Below, one piece after another: positions 9,959 through 22,665 of a stretch of DNA of 64,000 bases; position 1 is the stretch's first letter, and each line of letters opens with the position of its first letter. Origin of the DNA: Tetmemena sp. SeJ-2015 (taxonomy: Eukaryota > Ciliophora > Spirotrichea > Sporadotrichida > Oxytrichidae); assembly GCA_027382625.1 (NCBI GenBank), contig JAJKFJ010021154.1, positions 80,540-144,539 of the forward strand, read 5' to 3'. The translations under genes and the position numbers were made by a program. The notes beneath the pieces were generated by a model that did not search any database, was not told the DNA's origin, and saw only the letters and a program-made list of their open reading frames with translations.

Positions 9959-12411
9959 TCACCATTTCTCAGCTAACACTTTTCCATTAGAAGCTACAGA
10001 TACTCCAACTTGTCCTGAGATGCATCCTTTTCCAGGTCTTTGTTCTTCAATATATGCCATGAGATTACCATTGTTATAAGAGTTAGCGATTGCTTTCAGG
10101 CTGATATTATTCATTTCACCTATGCATTCGCTTAATCTTTCATGGAGCAGCATCATTAAGAAGATACTGCTTTCATCATACTAACTAGCTAGATTCTTTG
10201 GTTTCCCCTAGGCATCAAGTTGATTTTTTTGCTGTAAGCTATCGTTGACTAGATTAGGTTGTAATTAGTGGAAGTCTTTTTTGGTAAGCTTCATTTCATA
10301 CTATGTTGCCAAGTACTACCAAAAGCCCTAGCAGCAGTTTAATTTTCTGTTCATGTCATCATTAAGGATCGGAAGTACTCTGAACTTTCCTTTAATTAAA
10401 ACATCACTAACTTTTGAACAGTCTCTAACATACTAGCTCTTGATAACAATCCATTTTCTCTGCTTTTACAGCTATCTTATTTACTTCTAAATCTCCTCTT
10501 CTCTAAGTTTTCTATTTGGAGCATCGTTGAGTGATGGGTCTGTCAGAAGAAGCTTATACTGTTCTTACTCGACTGTGAATATTTTCTACTAGAGTCTAGC
10601 AAAAAACTCTAAGTAATGTGACTACTCTGGCTTCTCTTTGTGCATTTGATATCCTACCAATCCAATTTTACTGTCAATTGCAATGGTAAGCCAAACTATT
10701 CCCAAAGTATGATCAATTTTCTCGTTTCTGATGTTGTTCCTCTCATCTTGATCAGAAATTATGAGAGAAAGTTCGCTTGCAGTTATACAAACTGTGTCTA
10801 TATAAACGATAGGTCTATTCTTCATTTTAATATCAAGCAACTCCAAAGCCATAAGTTGCATAATCTGCTTTGAAGTTGAATCTCTCTTTGGGATGTTGTA
10901 GTTGGGAGGTCTTTCTTTGTAGGCAATCTTTGGAACATTGAATTGCTTGTAAATTGCTCTGAGAGTCACATAGTTAAGTTTGGTGAATCCTTGTTCTTAG
11001 CAGCGCTCCTCATAAGATTTGAATTAGTGATGCTAGAGGTTTCTGATGTAGTATTCTAATATTTCCGTGGGGAGTCTTCTTGTAAGCTATGACTGCTAGT
11101 TATTGTATTTATGACTTATGAATCTGTATGGGAACACAAACTTATCATTTCTCACTGGGAGGGTTGCTTCGAACTAAATGAGCCTAATAATTTAGACATT
11201 TAAACCTAGGCAAAGAGCAATCAAATGAGGTGGCATGTCAAATGAAATAATTGCATGCTTTAAGTGAGCAATCATAGTATCATCTGTGATAGATATGTCT
11301 TTTTGTTGCACCTCAGGCAATTAATCCTTATTTATGTTTCTGACGTGCTTCAATCTATGCGATTTTGAAACATTTATTTCTTATTGATTGTTTTCTTCGT
11401 CATCATTTATTATCTCCACATCTTCAGGCTACTGCTACTCATCTTAGTTTTAAATATCTTGCATGGCTTGCATTTAAAGTTGATGCAATAAAGTTGACTC
11501 TTATTCGACCTACATATCAGGGTTTTGCTATTAGTCTTCTTAGTTTTGATTATTTTGCTGCTCTTATGACCCTGAGTTTTAAGCCTATCCTGCTGCTAAG
11601 ATCAACGGTAGGTGCAGCAACTTGCTGAAGCTATTATTGCTGCTTGATAAATTAAGCTGCCATTTCTACATCTTAGGTAAGAGCACTCGATCTCTATTCC
11701 TATTCTTGTTCTATGAGTTACTCCTAAGCAATATCTTCCATTTTATTTTCTTCATCATTTTACTCTGAAGAAATAATTTGTTCAGCTGCCTTTCCTCCTT
11801 CATTTGTTTATCCTGTGATGACTTAAATTTCTGCCGTATTTATCTTTTCAGCAACTTCCTTATTCTGGACTTCTTGTTACTTTTCTTCCTCCTGATTTTC
11901 TTAGATTTCTTCAAATGAGGATTAATTTTCCTACTAAGAATTAGTTTATTGTTGAGGTAAATGTGCACTTGCACTCTCTGATGGTAGTCTCTCACTTTCA
12001 AATTATAGTTATTACTCTGTTACTATTTCTTCTTAGTTGGGTTGCTCTTAAATCCCAAGCACCTCACTTAGTTTGTAGTTTTGAATTTGATCAGCATACT
12101 TTCCAGAATTAATAAGCTCTTGCTTGAAGGATTTCAACTGAGCAGCAAAAGATTTTTCTTGAATATAAAGCGTGTGAGTTAAACTGCTGTCACTTTACTT
12201 CTGGATTTTCATTTTGCAAAATCTTAGCAGCTTCACCTTGCTCGTCTAAGATCTCAAAAGAGGCATCTTCCTAAAGTCCTTCTGATCACAACACTGCTAA
12301 TTATTTTATTACAGGGTGCTCCATTATTTCATTGGCAGTTATAGCGTCTTTGTCAATCAGGAATAGTCCAAACTACTTATTTGGGAAATACAATTTCAGT
12401 TTCAATTTCAT
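9959..12411 (-). CDS. Tc1/mariner-like transposase-derived protein with Q/E-rich N-terminus
   Basis: ATG 12409-12411 to TGA 9959-9961, about 800 codons. The first 300 residues are strongly Gln/Glu-rich. The middle reads as a helix-turn-helix region (RAIYKQFNVPKIAYKERPP), followed by a probable RNase-H-like DDE fold. The first aspartate is in IVYIDTVCIT, then a strand pair WLTIAIDSKIGLVGYQM, then LLLTDPSLNDAP about 85 residues after the first aspartate, as in Tc1/mariner enzymes. A possible 'LPPYSPDLNPIE' counterpart reads LPILNDDMNRKL and lacks the last acid, so catalysis is doubtful. The C-terminal 400 codons are open without a TGA. Upstream there are three frame breaks, near 12280, 12190 and 11540. 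No terminal inverted repeats are evident. I infer a domesticated or old transposase; the family call rests on pattern only. Confidence 0.5.
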
Positions 12412-12803
12412 CACAATAAAGATCGAATGTAATTAATTATCAAAATCAAACTCAAATGTAACATTTTTATTAAAGTCAATGAATATTTAAATTAGATGTT
12501 AAATAAGAAAAATTAAGATTAAACTATTTTAAGAAAAATTAAATGAGAATATCTTCAAAACGTATTTTTGTAAAACTTCTTTCTTCTATATTTAAAAATA
12601 AAATGGATAAATAATCCTAACTAGAGATTGCTCTACAGATTAAACCCATTGTAGTGCATAATAATAATTCCTTTAATCAGAAAATTTATAAGTATCAATT
12701 ATAAGAATATTTTATAAGTGCAAGATAGTAAGAAGTAGAATTATAAAATTTGCTGTCAATGATTTACAATTTATATTTATTTGTTATTTAAACTAAAATT
12801 TAA
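12412..12803. other. AT-rich intergenic
   Basis: No coding signal on either strand. Upstream region of the transposase-derived gene and downstream of the next gene. Confidence 0.5.
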
Positions 12804-13896
12804 TCATTTGATCTTTAATAGGTTGGGAAATTGAACTGGACCCATTTGATGATTGTGAATCAGATTGAAAGCGAACAAAACACAGAGACTGCCTTTGATA
12901 ATTTTATACAATAGGAAGAACGAGCACTTCTGAATTGGATAGGCGCAGCAGTACTTCTAAAATATTGTTCCTTCATCTATCTCCTATTTGTATATATCTT
13001 ACTAAACCTCCTTTGTGAGTTTAATTTCCTCTAAACTGATATTTTCCTCAATCTTAACCTGAAACCCTATTCTATTAACAACCTTTTCTAGCTCATTCCT
13101 TAGAGCCTTTACTGTGTTGACATTTTAAAAGTGATAGATATGAAGAACTTCGTCATCCCAGTCAACAGTTTCCATATCCTTTTGCTTTTTTCTATATATT
13201 TCCATTCTATCAAGTTGTCTTGTGTCATTTAAGTATTTCATTTTAAAGTAATGAGCCATTATATCGTAGTCTGAGATCAATCCAATGTTTTGCTTTACTC
13301 TTTTTTTACCAATCAATTCGGCCTCTCCAAGAATTTCTAAAGCTGAATCATTAGTATAAATTTAACTTTTCTAGTTGGCTTTTCTAATAACAGCATTAAA
13401 CTATGGGCTTGTTTCTATTTAATTTTCCGCCACAGCAAGTTCCTCCTCAGTGTACTTAATTTATTGAAGGAATGATAAATCTTATCCACCTTAATTAAGC
13501 CTCTACTTCTAATTATCTGAATATTTTGACAAATGTCTCTCTTCTAAATAGTTTTAGGCATTAGATTTATTAATTGTCTCTCTCTGATAATTCACTCTAA
13601 CTTTATTTGTGGATTTCTTTTAACGTGCTATTCAAATCAATAGCTGATTGAAAGCCAGAACTTTGGATGCCTTAGTTTAAAATAGAGATTAGCTACTCGA
13701 GAGAGTCGATGATTCTTAGAGGAGGGGCTGAAAAGAGAACGAAGTTCAAGCTTTAGTTTAAGTTGAGAGAGTCTTTCATTAATTTTAGTAAGTTCTATAA
13801 GCTATTAGAGTTGGAACTAGTCTTTAGAATTGACTCTTCTAGGTTGAACAAGTGTCTATCACCTGTCTCCATCTCAATTATTAACCTCATTCCCAT
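12804..13896 (-). CDS. Uncharacterised protein, about 360 residues
   Basis: ATG 13894-13896 (MGMRLIIEMETGDRH) to TGA 12804-12806, with one frame change near 13470. The protein is mostly helical and charged; the stretch at 13.1-13.3 kb (IGLISDYDIMAHYFKMKYL) and the following ELEKVVNRIGFQVKIEENIS are well formed, and the last 40 residues are more hydrophobic and may be misread. I recognise no domain. It lies between two AT-rich spacers, so it is probably a stand-alone transcription unit. Confidence 0.55.
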
Positions 13897-14397
13897 TTTT
13901 AAATAAGAAAATTATATTATTAATTATCTGCAATGGTAATAAAATGATTTTAGGATAATTAATTTTGAAAATTTGCACTCACAATTTTTAATTAGTTAGA
14001 CAAATTAATTTGTGAGATAAGGTGCTCAATTATTCTAAAAATGGCACATTTTTAATTATAAAATTAATTAATTTGAATGAAAGATATAAAATTAAGATAA
14101 TTTAAATAACTTAAGATATGTTGAAATATTAAATTCATTCTGGAAAATTAAATTAATATAAACTTGGCTAAAATTATATGATTGGAATCAATTCTATTGT
14201 AAATTGTTTATTTTATATAGAATCTGAAATTTTCGTTATTTAAACAGAATTTAAAAATCTGATACGCTTCTATAAATTAAAGGGGAATTAAAAAAAATTA
14301 AATTAAATTTTGACAAAATTCTTATCATTTGAATATTAAATACTTCCATCCAAAATTCTAAGATTACAGTATAAAAAGATAAATAAAGTAGAACAAA
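13897..14397. other. AT-rich intergenic between divergent genes
   Basis: About 500 bp of very AT-rich DNA between a minus-strand and a plus-strand start. Promoters for both are expected here; no specific motif is recognised. Confidence 0.5.
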
Positions 14398-15363
14398 ATG
14401 GAGAGAAGAAGTTTTAAAATGGAGCAAAAGTTATAAGAACTAGAATATAAAACTGAATAGCAAGAGGAGCAGATTGTAGAGATAAGTGAAGATGAACAAG
14501 ATTCGGATGAATTAGATCTAAAAGTGGAAGATTTATGCCAACAATTCAATGGAGGAGATCTATATCAAAATATTTAAAATTCAAACTTAAAAAGCAAATC
14601 TGACATTTCAAAAGAGTCATAAATAATTCAAACTTTTAGCGATAGGAAAAAAGATGTGAAGTGGAGGCACCATCTAGATTTTACGTATCGCATGGACTTA
14701 CTAGAAATGATTGAAAAGATAGAGAAGTTTTTCAATTAAATTAATAGCTTTGAAAGAGACCCAGACAACCCAGAGGAATTCATGAATATACACGAAGCGA
14801 AAGACTTAAGGAGTTAAGTAGATAGAGTCATTAAATGGTGTGTTGATAAAATTTTTGAGGAAAATTTAGATCCGATAGCCATACCTGTAACTATCCCCTA
14901 TCATCAACTTCATCCCAGTATTATAAAAGCACTCCAAGATCCTAGAAATATGTAGTGTAAGAGACGTTTTTAAAGAGAGAGTCATTTCTTTACCCCAGAC
15001 TTCCTTGAAAACTTTGATTTCACAAACGCTCATGAGAGAACTTATCTCAAGTCTAAAATCAGAGTAGTTTCTCTAAATTTGGGATTCCAAGCTAAGGCTA
15101 TAACCAATCGCTACAAAGGCAAAATTCACTATGTCCCTATGAGATGCTTGGTGGGAAATTAATCGTGGCATTTAAATAGAAAGAGATTCGACAACTACGA
15201 GAATTATAAACACATACAACTATGCCCCTTCTACTTAGAATATTAAAGGGAGGTGGAACCTTGCTCAAGAAGAGGCAAAACTAATTTCGTACTTAAAAGA
15301 TACGATTTTACACACAGTCATCCACTCACACTTGAGTATGAAAGAGGAGCTAGTTTTCAATGA
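14398..15363 (+). CDS. Zinc-finger protein with a WRKY-GCM1/FLYWCH-like C-terminal finger
   Basis: A single uninterrupted frame from ATG 14398-14400 to TGA 15361-15363, about 320 residues with many in-frame TAA/TAG codons. The N-terminus is acidic and Q-rich. The C-terminal 60 residues contain LCPFYLEY, a second Cys (EPCSRRG), FVLKRYDF and then HSHPLTL. The order C-P-F-x-L-x-Y ... F-x-L-x-x-Y ... H-x-H is the pattern of FAR1/FLYWCH (WRKY-GCM1 superfamily) fingers, which occur in transcription factors and in MULE transposases. The same pattern recurs twice in the gene at 24.6-26.1 kb. No IES or intron is needed. The protein may be a DNA-binding factor; no transposase core is attached. Confidence 0.7.
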
Positions 15364-15480
15364 TAAATAATTAATTATAATTAATAAATAATTTAAGATC
15401 TGTCCTGGAATAAATATTTAAATTCCAATCTTATTAATAGATATTTTTTAATTAAATATATAATTAATTTAAAATTTGAA

Positions 15481-17676
15481 ATGATGTCATTAAATGATAA
15501 CGGAATAGCTTACTAATAAAATTAGGGCCAAGTCTAAGACTTATCTTCAATGCTATAAAATGTAGCATAATAAGTTCCTTAACAAGAGCATTTTAATTTC
15601 TTTAATCTATCAAAAGACAATGAAAAGATGAAAGGAAGAACTAATGAAGACATTGAGAATCAAAGAATCAATTTTCTTTAAGCTTCTAAGACTAAAGATC
15701 AGTTTCATAAGAGATCTGAAAAATACCAAGTTAGCTTGAGAAAGTAGAAGAAAGAAGAAGTCATTTAGAGTAAGAGGTAGATAGCACAAAAGAAAAACTC
15801 AGCTATAAGATTTCCATAAAGCTATGATGATGAAGAGACAAAAGAGAAAATACAACCTATAATTGAGGGAAGTTTAGATAATGTGATGCAAACCTAAATG
15901 AATAACAGCAGCATACTCAAATCTAAAGAGAGAATATCATTATAATCGTTCTTAAGTAGAATTGATTCAGATTTTGAGCAGAAATACAAATCAATTAAAA
16001 CACACAGTGATTTTCGTATACTAATGTAACTTATCTAGAAAATTAAGATTCAAGATTAAGATGCTCCAAAGATTTAAGAACTAGAAAGTTCCGATAAAGA
16101 ATTCGAGAGATTACTTGGAGTTGTGCTTCTAAATCAAGCTCTACTTATGAATATAGGGAATTTAACTGAGTATTATTCTGAGGAAAAACTCCTAAAATCT
16201 TTAGTAATACGCTTACACTAGGAGCCAAATGAGTTTATCCTCACAATTAGACTTCAAATTTTTACATCTTTAGGTCAACTCCACAAAGATAACAAGATCA
16301 TCATTGACACAATCTATTGTTAATCCTTTTTGCTGCCCGCTTTGACATTACTTCTCAAAATGTTTAAAGAGTAGAATTAAGAACATCAAGCAAATAACTT
16401 TAGGATATTCGATGAAATTGTTTAAATCATGACAGTGTATGCAGAATTCTCAGAAGAGGCTAAATAGAATTTGATTGTTACTGGAGTTCTCAATCTCATT
16501 TTAGAAATTGTTTCCTAAGAGTCAGATTAACTTCTCTTTAAGTAGGTAGAGGACCTTTATTCTATTTGCGGATTCCTATCAGAAGTGTTTTAAGTTCAGC
16601 AGCCTGTCATTTAAGATGAAGATAATGAAAAAGCCTTTGATTTTTGCATTAACAATATCATGTGGATTTTAGCAACTTAAGGACAAGAATCGCTTGACTT
16701 TTATAATGAGATACATCTACTTTAAAATCTAATTTAGACCTTGCAATACATTTACGAAAATCTAGTTCAGTACCAGAAAGAGGAGAAGATATATCATCAC
16801 TAAGAAGAATTTGAGACTAGAATCCTTGCTTTTAGTACCTCATTAAATCATTAGATAGCTTAAGAGACGAGAAGTTCGAATAATGATACAGTTGATATGA
16901 AAAAATCTGTCTAATAGGATATTTTTTCTCTATTTAAATGGATACTCTAGTAGGCAGAACAAGATGGCCAAAACTAAGAAGCCTTGATCAACAGATTGAT
17001 CCAAAAAGGATTATTAGATACAGTGATTAGATTTTTGCATCTTTCAATGAATGAAACTGATTAATACTACAGATTAGCAAATCTTAGTACATGCTTTCTG
17101 CTTTTCGATGAAATCTTAGCATTCGATGATGAAGATCATATAATGGTAACTCTGATAAATTCTAGTCAGGCAATCTAGCAAATTTTTTAAGTAGGATTCA
17201 ACATTTAGCATTATCGCTTCTGCAACTAGACAACAGACAACTATCTTAACATTCTAGAAAGGTTTTCTTAGATAAACAATCAATTTGCTTTAGAATTCCT
17301 CCTCAATTAGAATTACATGGAGCTTTGCTTTTATCTGCTTTAACTCTTCTAGATCCAAAGGAACTTTTGTGCTCAATTGTTGACAATTTTTGAGAATATT
17401 TCCTACCAAATTTAGATGAAGGATGCACCCTCGAGATTATCTGAAGTTATCATTAGGAAATTCAACGAGGGATATAATGATAAGGCAGGATAAAACATAT
17501 TCGACATAATGCTAGACTTGTTTAAAGATAACATGGAAATCACCTGCTAAATCGAGTCTATTATTTGCAGGGGTATAAATGGCATCACAGATGACGATTT
17601 AGAATTCAATGGAAATTATGAGGACTTAAATGTCCAGAATGAATTCAGCAAAAATGACTAAGTTTTTAAGATTTGA
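15481..17676 (+). CDS. Importin-alpha-like protein (IBB domain plus ARM/HEAT helices)
   Basis: ATG 15481-15483 to TGA 17674-17676, one uninterrupted frame of about 730 codons. After a Q/N-rich leader of about 80 residues comes a basic segment, FHKRSEKYQVSLRKQKKEE followed by VIQSKRQIAQKKN. This resembles an importin-beta-binding domain. The rest is a long run of amphipathic helices consistent with armadillo or HEAT repeats, though the canonical importin-alpha Trp-Asn NLS-binding array is not obvious. Importin-alpha proteins carry NLS cargo into nuclei, and ciliates with two nuclear types have expanded this family. The call is moderate because the repeats are divergent. No IES is present, in contrast to nearby genes. 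Confidence 0.6.
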
Positions 17677-17699
17677 CTGTTCCTATTTCATCACTTTAA

Positions 17700-18902
17700 G
17701 TTTTAATTCAATATAATTCTTAAAATTATATCTAAATTTCATTTCAGTGAGAGCATATATATTTACAGGAAATGGTGTTTCATCCGGATGATGAAAAGTT
17801 GATTGGCTTGACTGCATTTGCGTCGACTGATAATATGAATTCTAGCTCTCGAGGACTAAAAATGTATTAAAAGATAATAGTTCTCACCTGAATCATCAAA
17901 TGTTGTTTCACTGCTTTGCTCCAAATATATCTATTCTAGTGCAACTCCATTCTATTGTCTTTCTACTTAATTCTCTAAATTGCTTAAATTATTTTCAGAG
18001 TTAAAATATAAAGTTTATTCTTCTAGGATTAACTTCGGTTTATGAAATATATTTTATGATGTTTTAGGTGCTTATAAAATAAATATATTGTGACAGGTAT
18101 TTTTAATGCAAAATTAAGAAATAAAAATTGTAAACATCAGTGTTCATATCTTCGCAATTATTTGCCTAAAAGTAAGAATAGATTTATAAATTTTCGAGCT
18201 TAGAATTACAAAATAGAGTATTTTTATCAACAAGAACAAGAAATAGGACGGGTTTTCCCATAAAATAATGTACATTCAAAATAAGAAGAATCATATTCTA
18301 GCTCAGATTTAAAACATTTACAAGATCTTCTATAACTTAATATTTAGAAGCAATAATTTATTGTGTAAATTAAAATAACTTACTTTTATATATGCTTTCT
18401 ATTTCTTCGATTGCAGATGAATCTGATTACTATTGATCTTAATCTAAAGCTTTGTCTTTCTCAACATTGGCAATTAATTTATCTTCATTAAAGGAAATCA
18501 AGTCTTACTAAATCTTTTACTCTAAAATAGGAGCTTAAAAAACAAAATGCAACCTTAAACAGCTTATTCTTGATTATCATGACAATTAGTATTTTCTGTG
18601 TGACTTGGATTTGGTTATGGGTTCCCATTAGGCTCGGAATAAAGTTCCAAGCAATCTTGTTTATCTATATCTCTTTGAGCACCTATGTTTCCATTGTTGC
18701 TAGATTGCGTTTACTCTGAGTTTCTTCTGTAAGCAACTTTCTGCAATTGATTCTCCTTGAGATCTATGAAAGCACTCTCATTTATTTTGAATCCGTTTCC
18801 ATTTTGATATGGCTTTAATCCCGCTTCGAAGGTGCCGATTTCTGGATAGTTATAGTAAGGACTTTGAAACTCACTCATGGGAAGCAGCTGAGGGGAATTC
18901 AT
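17700..18902 (-). CDS. Uncharacterised N/Q/S-rich protein with tiny introns
   Basis: Starts at ATG 18900-18902 (MNSPQLLPMSEFQSPYY). The N-terminal 110 residues are Asn/Ser/Pro-rich. A 32-nt GT-AG intron fits at 18522-18553, joining AVQ to EQKIQQDLISFNEDK. The segment 18.0-18.4 kb is very AT-rich and may be an IES or intron. A further exon reads ALEQIYLEQSSETTFDDS, then a 32-nt GT-AG intron near 17860-17890, then ESQNSYYQSTQMQSSQSTF. The exact stop is unclear and the 3' end approaches the convergent gene ending at 17676. No domain is recognised; the composition suggests a disordered protein. Confidence 0.5.
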
Positions 18903-19054
18903 TCTTTAATCACTTCTAAAAATATATAATTTTCTAAATTCGCAATTTTCTGAGCGATGCACTAATTCTTTTATATTTTTTATCTTAAACTTTAGATATA
19001 ATTGCTTCCAAAAATCGCAACTAAAATTGATAAAAAGACACTCTACTATAAAAA

Positions 19055-21221
19055 ATGCATTTCTTTTTGATTAATCTGAGTTTTATAACACATTAAGAGA
19101 GGACATGTTACGGACCAAGACAGAAGATATATTTGGCTGTTTGTATCAGGAGCACTAAATGCAATGAATTCATGCCACCAATCTACTTCCTATAAGCAAC
19201 TCTTAAGAAAATGCGAGGAGGACTTTCCTAATCCTAATTTCAAGCAAATTAAACTCGACCTTAACAGGACTTTCCAAGAGGAACCTTATTACAAGGAGCC
19301 TCGAGTACTTTAAGCTCTTGAGAATATTCTTAGAGCTTACTCTGTTAGGAATCCAACTATAGGCTATTGCCAAGGCTTCAACTTTATAGTTGGAAGACTC
19401 TTATTGGTTGTAAATGAAGAGGTACTATTTTCTAACCTTAATATATTTAGGAAGCATTTTGGATGTTCTGCATGATTATTGAAACTATGATGCCTCTCGA
19501 TTATTACTCCAATATGGTGGGAGCTTTGATTGATCAAAAGGCCTTTTCAGATCTCTTCGAAATGATTTTCCCTGACCTTTATGAACATCTCTAATCTTTG
19601 AGTTGCGATCCTTCATTGATAACCTTTCAATGGTTTGCCTGTTTCTTCTCGTATAATGTTCCCTTCAAGGTAAAATAGTTTAAGCCTAAAACGTTTTAGA
19701 CTTTAATAAGAGTTTGGGACTTATTCTTCTTGAAAGGAATAAAAGTGTTGTTCAGGATTTTCCTCGCAATTTTTGATTAGCTCTAGGACTAATTAATGCA
19801 GTCCACTGATTTCTGTAAGCAGTATTTACAATTTATGTTTCTTAGAGGAGATATTCAGGACACTGGATTCCTTCCCTCAACAGCTCAATAACTTTGAGGC
19901 TTTAATTTAAGTAGCGAACAAGAAGTCCTTCAAAATCAGCACCAAATACATCAATCATTTGAGAAACATGAAAAGATATGGCGTCATTGAAGAAATATAG
20001 AAAGTGCAAAAAGACATATCTGACTCCTTAGACTTCAAGATGAATAGACTTAAGTTTCTCAATAAGTTTTACCTATTTAACGGCATCTCAAAATAACTTG
20101 ACAGTAAATTTAAGGGGTTTGATGTGAATAAGGAAGAGCATGTCGATGCTATAACATGCGATAAAAAGTGGCCAGTATGTTTATTTGATTTCACATACAA
20201 GAACAGAGTTCCTGAATACTTTGCAATAAGAGTTGATAGCTCTGTAGTTTAAATTATTCCTGACTATTTTTAAGGCGAACTAGGAGAAGTAAATCTTTAA
20301 TAAATGACTCTGCCTTGAATTCTAATAATAGTTTTGTTCACATCTCTAACTAGCCATAAAATTCTTAGTTTAATAGCTACGAACAAACAAATGATTTTTA
20401 AAATCAGAGAGAAGATAATCCAGGCAATAACTCAAATAAAAAATGTAGTGAGTATTATCAAGCACCTGGGATTATTTATGAGACCTAATCTGAAAGAAGC
20501 GTCCAACCTTTAACTTTATATATAAAAAAAATACTCTAGAATTATCTTTCTCTTAATAAAGTAGCTATTTTGATGACCGACACTTGCTGATAGAAAGAAA
20601 CTCGCATTACTGTAACAGCAAGTCTATTCGGCGATTCAAGAATTTGATAAAAAGCAATGATCAAAGGATGTTCAAAAGCAGCTAACTAACTTTTAGCATA
20701 GATAAAGAAGAGGTATCTAATAGGCAGATTGGAGCATTCGTTCAACAAATAGATGTTATGTACCAAGATTATGAGAAGATGCAAAGTCTTTTAAAATGCC
20801 TTAAGAGAAGCGACTCAGATATTAACTCTTTCCTTCCATTAAAACCTCATAGGTTTAGCTCGTAAGAAGAAAGCAAATAACCATTAAAGAATGGCTAAAC
20901 TAAATTCAAAACTCCGCAATATCCAAGGTTTAAAACTAGAGGCCGAACACGATCCGATTAAGAAATAACAGGCTATAAATTTTCAGCTAAGAAACTTGAA
21001 GCGATACAAGGAAAGTTAGAGCTGTGTACCATATCTACTCTCCTATAGAATCTTAACAGAAAAGAACTTTTTTAATTTAACTCTTCAAATACTTGAATGA
21101 AATGAGAAACAATAAGTCTGGCATGTTCTCTACACAATTGCAATTACTAAACGAGGAAGACGAAACGCAAGTAGAATTAAACTAATCGTTTGAAGAGATT
21201 AAAACTTAATATAATGTTTGA
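19055..21221 (+). CDS. TBC-domain Rab GTPase-activating protein
   Basis: The TBC domain is clear. IKLDLNRTF carries the arginine finger (IxxDxxRT), and IGYCQGFNFIVG carries the glutamine finger (YCQGMN-like). SLITFQWFACFFSYNVPF and TLIRVWDLFFLKGIKVLFR follow in the family order. Two canonical introns lie inside: 19422-19450 (29 nt, giving NEE/EAFWMF) and 19670-19699 (30 nt, giving PFK/TLIRVWD). A duplicated TTCC at 19868-19875 shifts the frame; deleting one copy gives DTGFPQQLNNFEAL. The C-terminal half (20.3-21.2 kb) is N/Q/S-rich, has one or two more breaks, and ends at TGA 21219-21221. The first 25 codons are uncertain because ATG 19055 and the domain lie in different frames. TBC proteins stimulate GTP hydrolysis by Rabs in membrane traffic. 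Confidence 0.85.
19868..19875. other. Tandem TTCC pair acting like a zero-length IES
   Basis: Two adjacent TTCC copies. Removing one restores the frame between DTGF and PQQLNNFEALIQ in the TBC protein. Confidence 0.5.
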
Positions 21222-21435
21222 GTGAAATGTATTTATATCAAACTTAAGATTTAATTTACTAGTCAATAAGATTTATTATTGTAGAGTTTTAAAGTATAAG
21301 TCTGGTGATAAGCAATAAATATTTAAAAACAAAATCATATCACTAATTTGTAACACTAAATAGCTATTTGCAAAAATCATAGTTATTTTCCTTAATGATT
21401 GCTTTATTTAGTTTTTAAATATTAAACCATTGATA

Positions 21436-22607
21436 TCATAGCTTAAATGCAGTCTTTACTCTTTATTAAACTCCAAGACAGAAGTCTACTACTCTTAGAG
21501 CTTTCATTTTATAACTATCTGCTTCTTAGCTCTTACTAGTTACAATTAGAAGTCTAGCTATTAGTTTCATAATTTGGGTTGAGAGGAATACCTTAGTATC
21601 TTGAGCAAGTACTAATATTTGTACTAAGAGTGATAGAACTTCTTTGATTTTCTTTAAAGCTTTCTTCTCCTTCTTTTAGGGATCAGCTATATCCTAGTAC
21701 TCTTTATATGACGTCAAAATTATGTCTATCATTTTATAGACTGTAATTAAGAATATGATCTGCTTCCTCATCTGAATGACTTATTCTGCGAGTTGCTTCG
21801 ACTTGACTTGTATGTTTTACAGGAACTCATATTTCGAAATGAGATCTCTTAGCTTTGTAAAGCCCACTAGTCTGAAGAAACTGTCAATTTTACTGATCTA
21901 TTTCTCATCACTGATGCTAACACTTATCCCTTCGAAATCGATATCTTTGCTCCCAAGAGTGAAATCTTTAATCTCTTCGTAGCTGTATAGCAGGAAACTT
22001 TCAAAGTTGTAAGGGTTACGCTAAGACATCTTCACGAAGTCAGATATAGTGAAAGTTCCCAGTTTGTGTACCTCGTAATCAGTCGCTTTATGGACTAGGG
22101 ACTTCATCCCGGGATTGGTTAGCATTAATGCTTGGAATATTTAGTGAGAGCAAATGATTTTATCGGTTGTGCTGTCGTCATATTTTCTCATCTCAAAAAG
22201 TGACTAAGATATGAGGAGTGAAATGATGCGATAGACGTCATAGCTCTTCCCCATTGAGATTTTCTTCACATTATCTAAGAAATCTTCTCGCATTTCGTCA
22301 CTCTCAAATTTTGGCCTAATGATTAAAGGTAGTTTCCTTTTGTGAGTGAATAGTATAGTGGGGACAACTTTAGTTCTTGGATAAGAGATGTGCAAACTTA
22401 GCTAATCGTCCAAAACTACAGCCTAGAATAAAAGTTAGAGATGGTTTGATAAAATACCATGTGATCATAATAGCTTTCGCCAAGTCTCCTAAATGCCTCA
22501 TACAAAGACGATGGGGTTCTAATCAATATCAAATCTCCAGGTTTTAATTTCTCTGCCTTTGCTTATGATCAAACCCAATTAGTCTAAACAAGTTTTGTAT
22601 TGGTCAT
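21436..22607 (-). CDS. YiiX-like permuted papain-fold amidase domain protein
   Basis: ATG 22605-22607 to TGA 21436-21438. Near the N-terminus KPGDLILIRTPSSLYEAFRR leads to ESYYDHMAVVLDD, the GDLI...H-x-x-hydrophobic pattern of permuted NlpC/P60-type (YaeF/YiiX) domains, with His in YDHM as the likely catalytic base. TDKIICSHQIFQALML downstream would supply the catalytic Cys. A 35-nt GT-AG intron at 22423-22457 separates YDHM from AVVLDD. A TGA in codon 13 is probably removed by an 18-nt intron or an IES. The last 200 residues form long helices (KKEKKALKKIKEVLSLL). Related domains cleave amide or thioester bonds of lipids or peptides; the substrate here is unknown. Confidence 0.65.
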
Positions 22608-22665
22608 ACAAAATTGAATATTTATTTATCCTATATAAGAATTGCGGGAAATGAAATTACTAAAA

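Noticed and set aside
11365..11628. Plus-strand open frame of 87 codons
   Set aside because: Antisense to the Q/E-rich coding region of the transposase-derived gene; hydrophobic composition is a by-product of CAA/CAG-rich sense codons.
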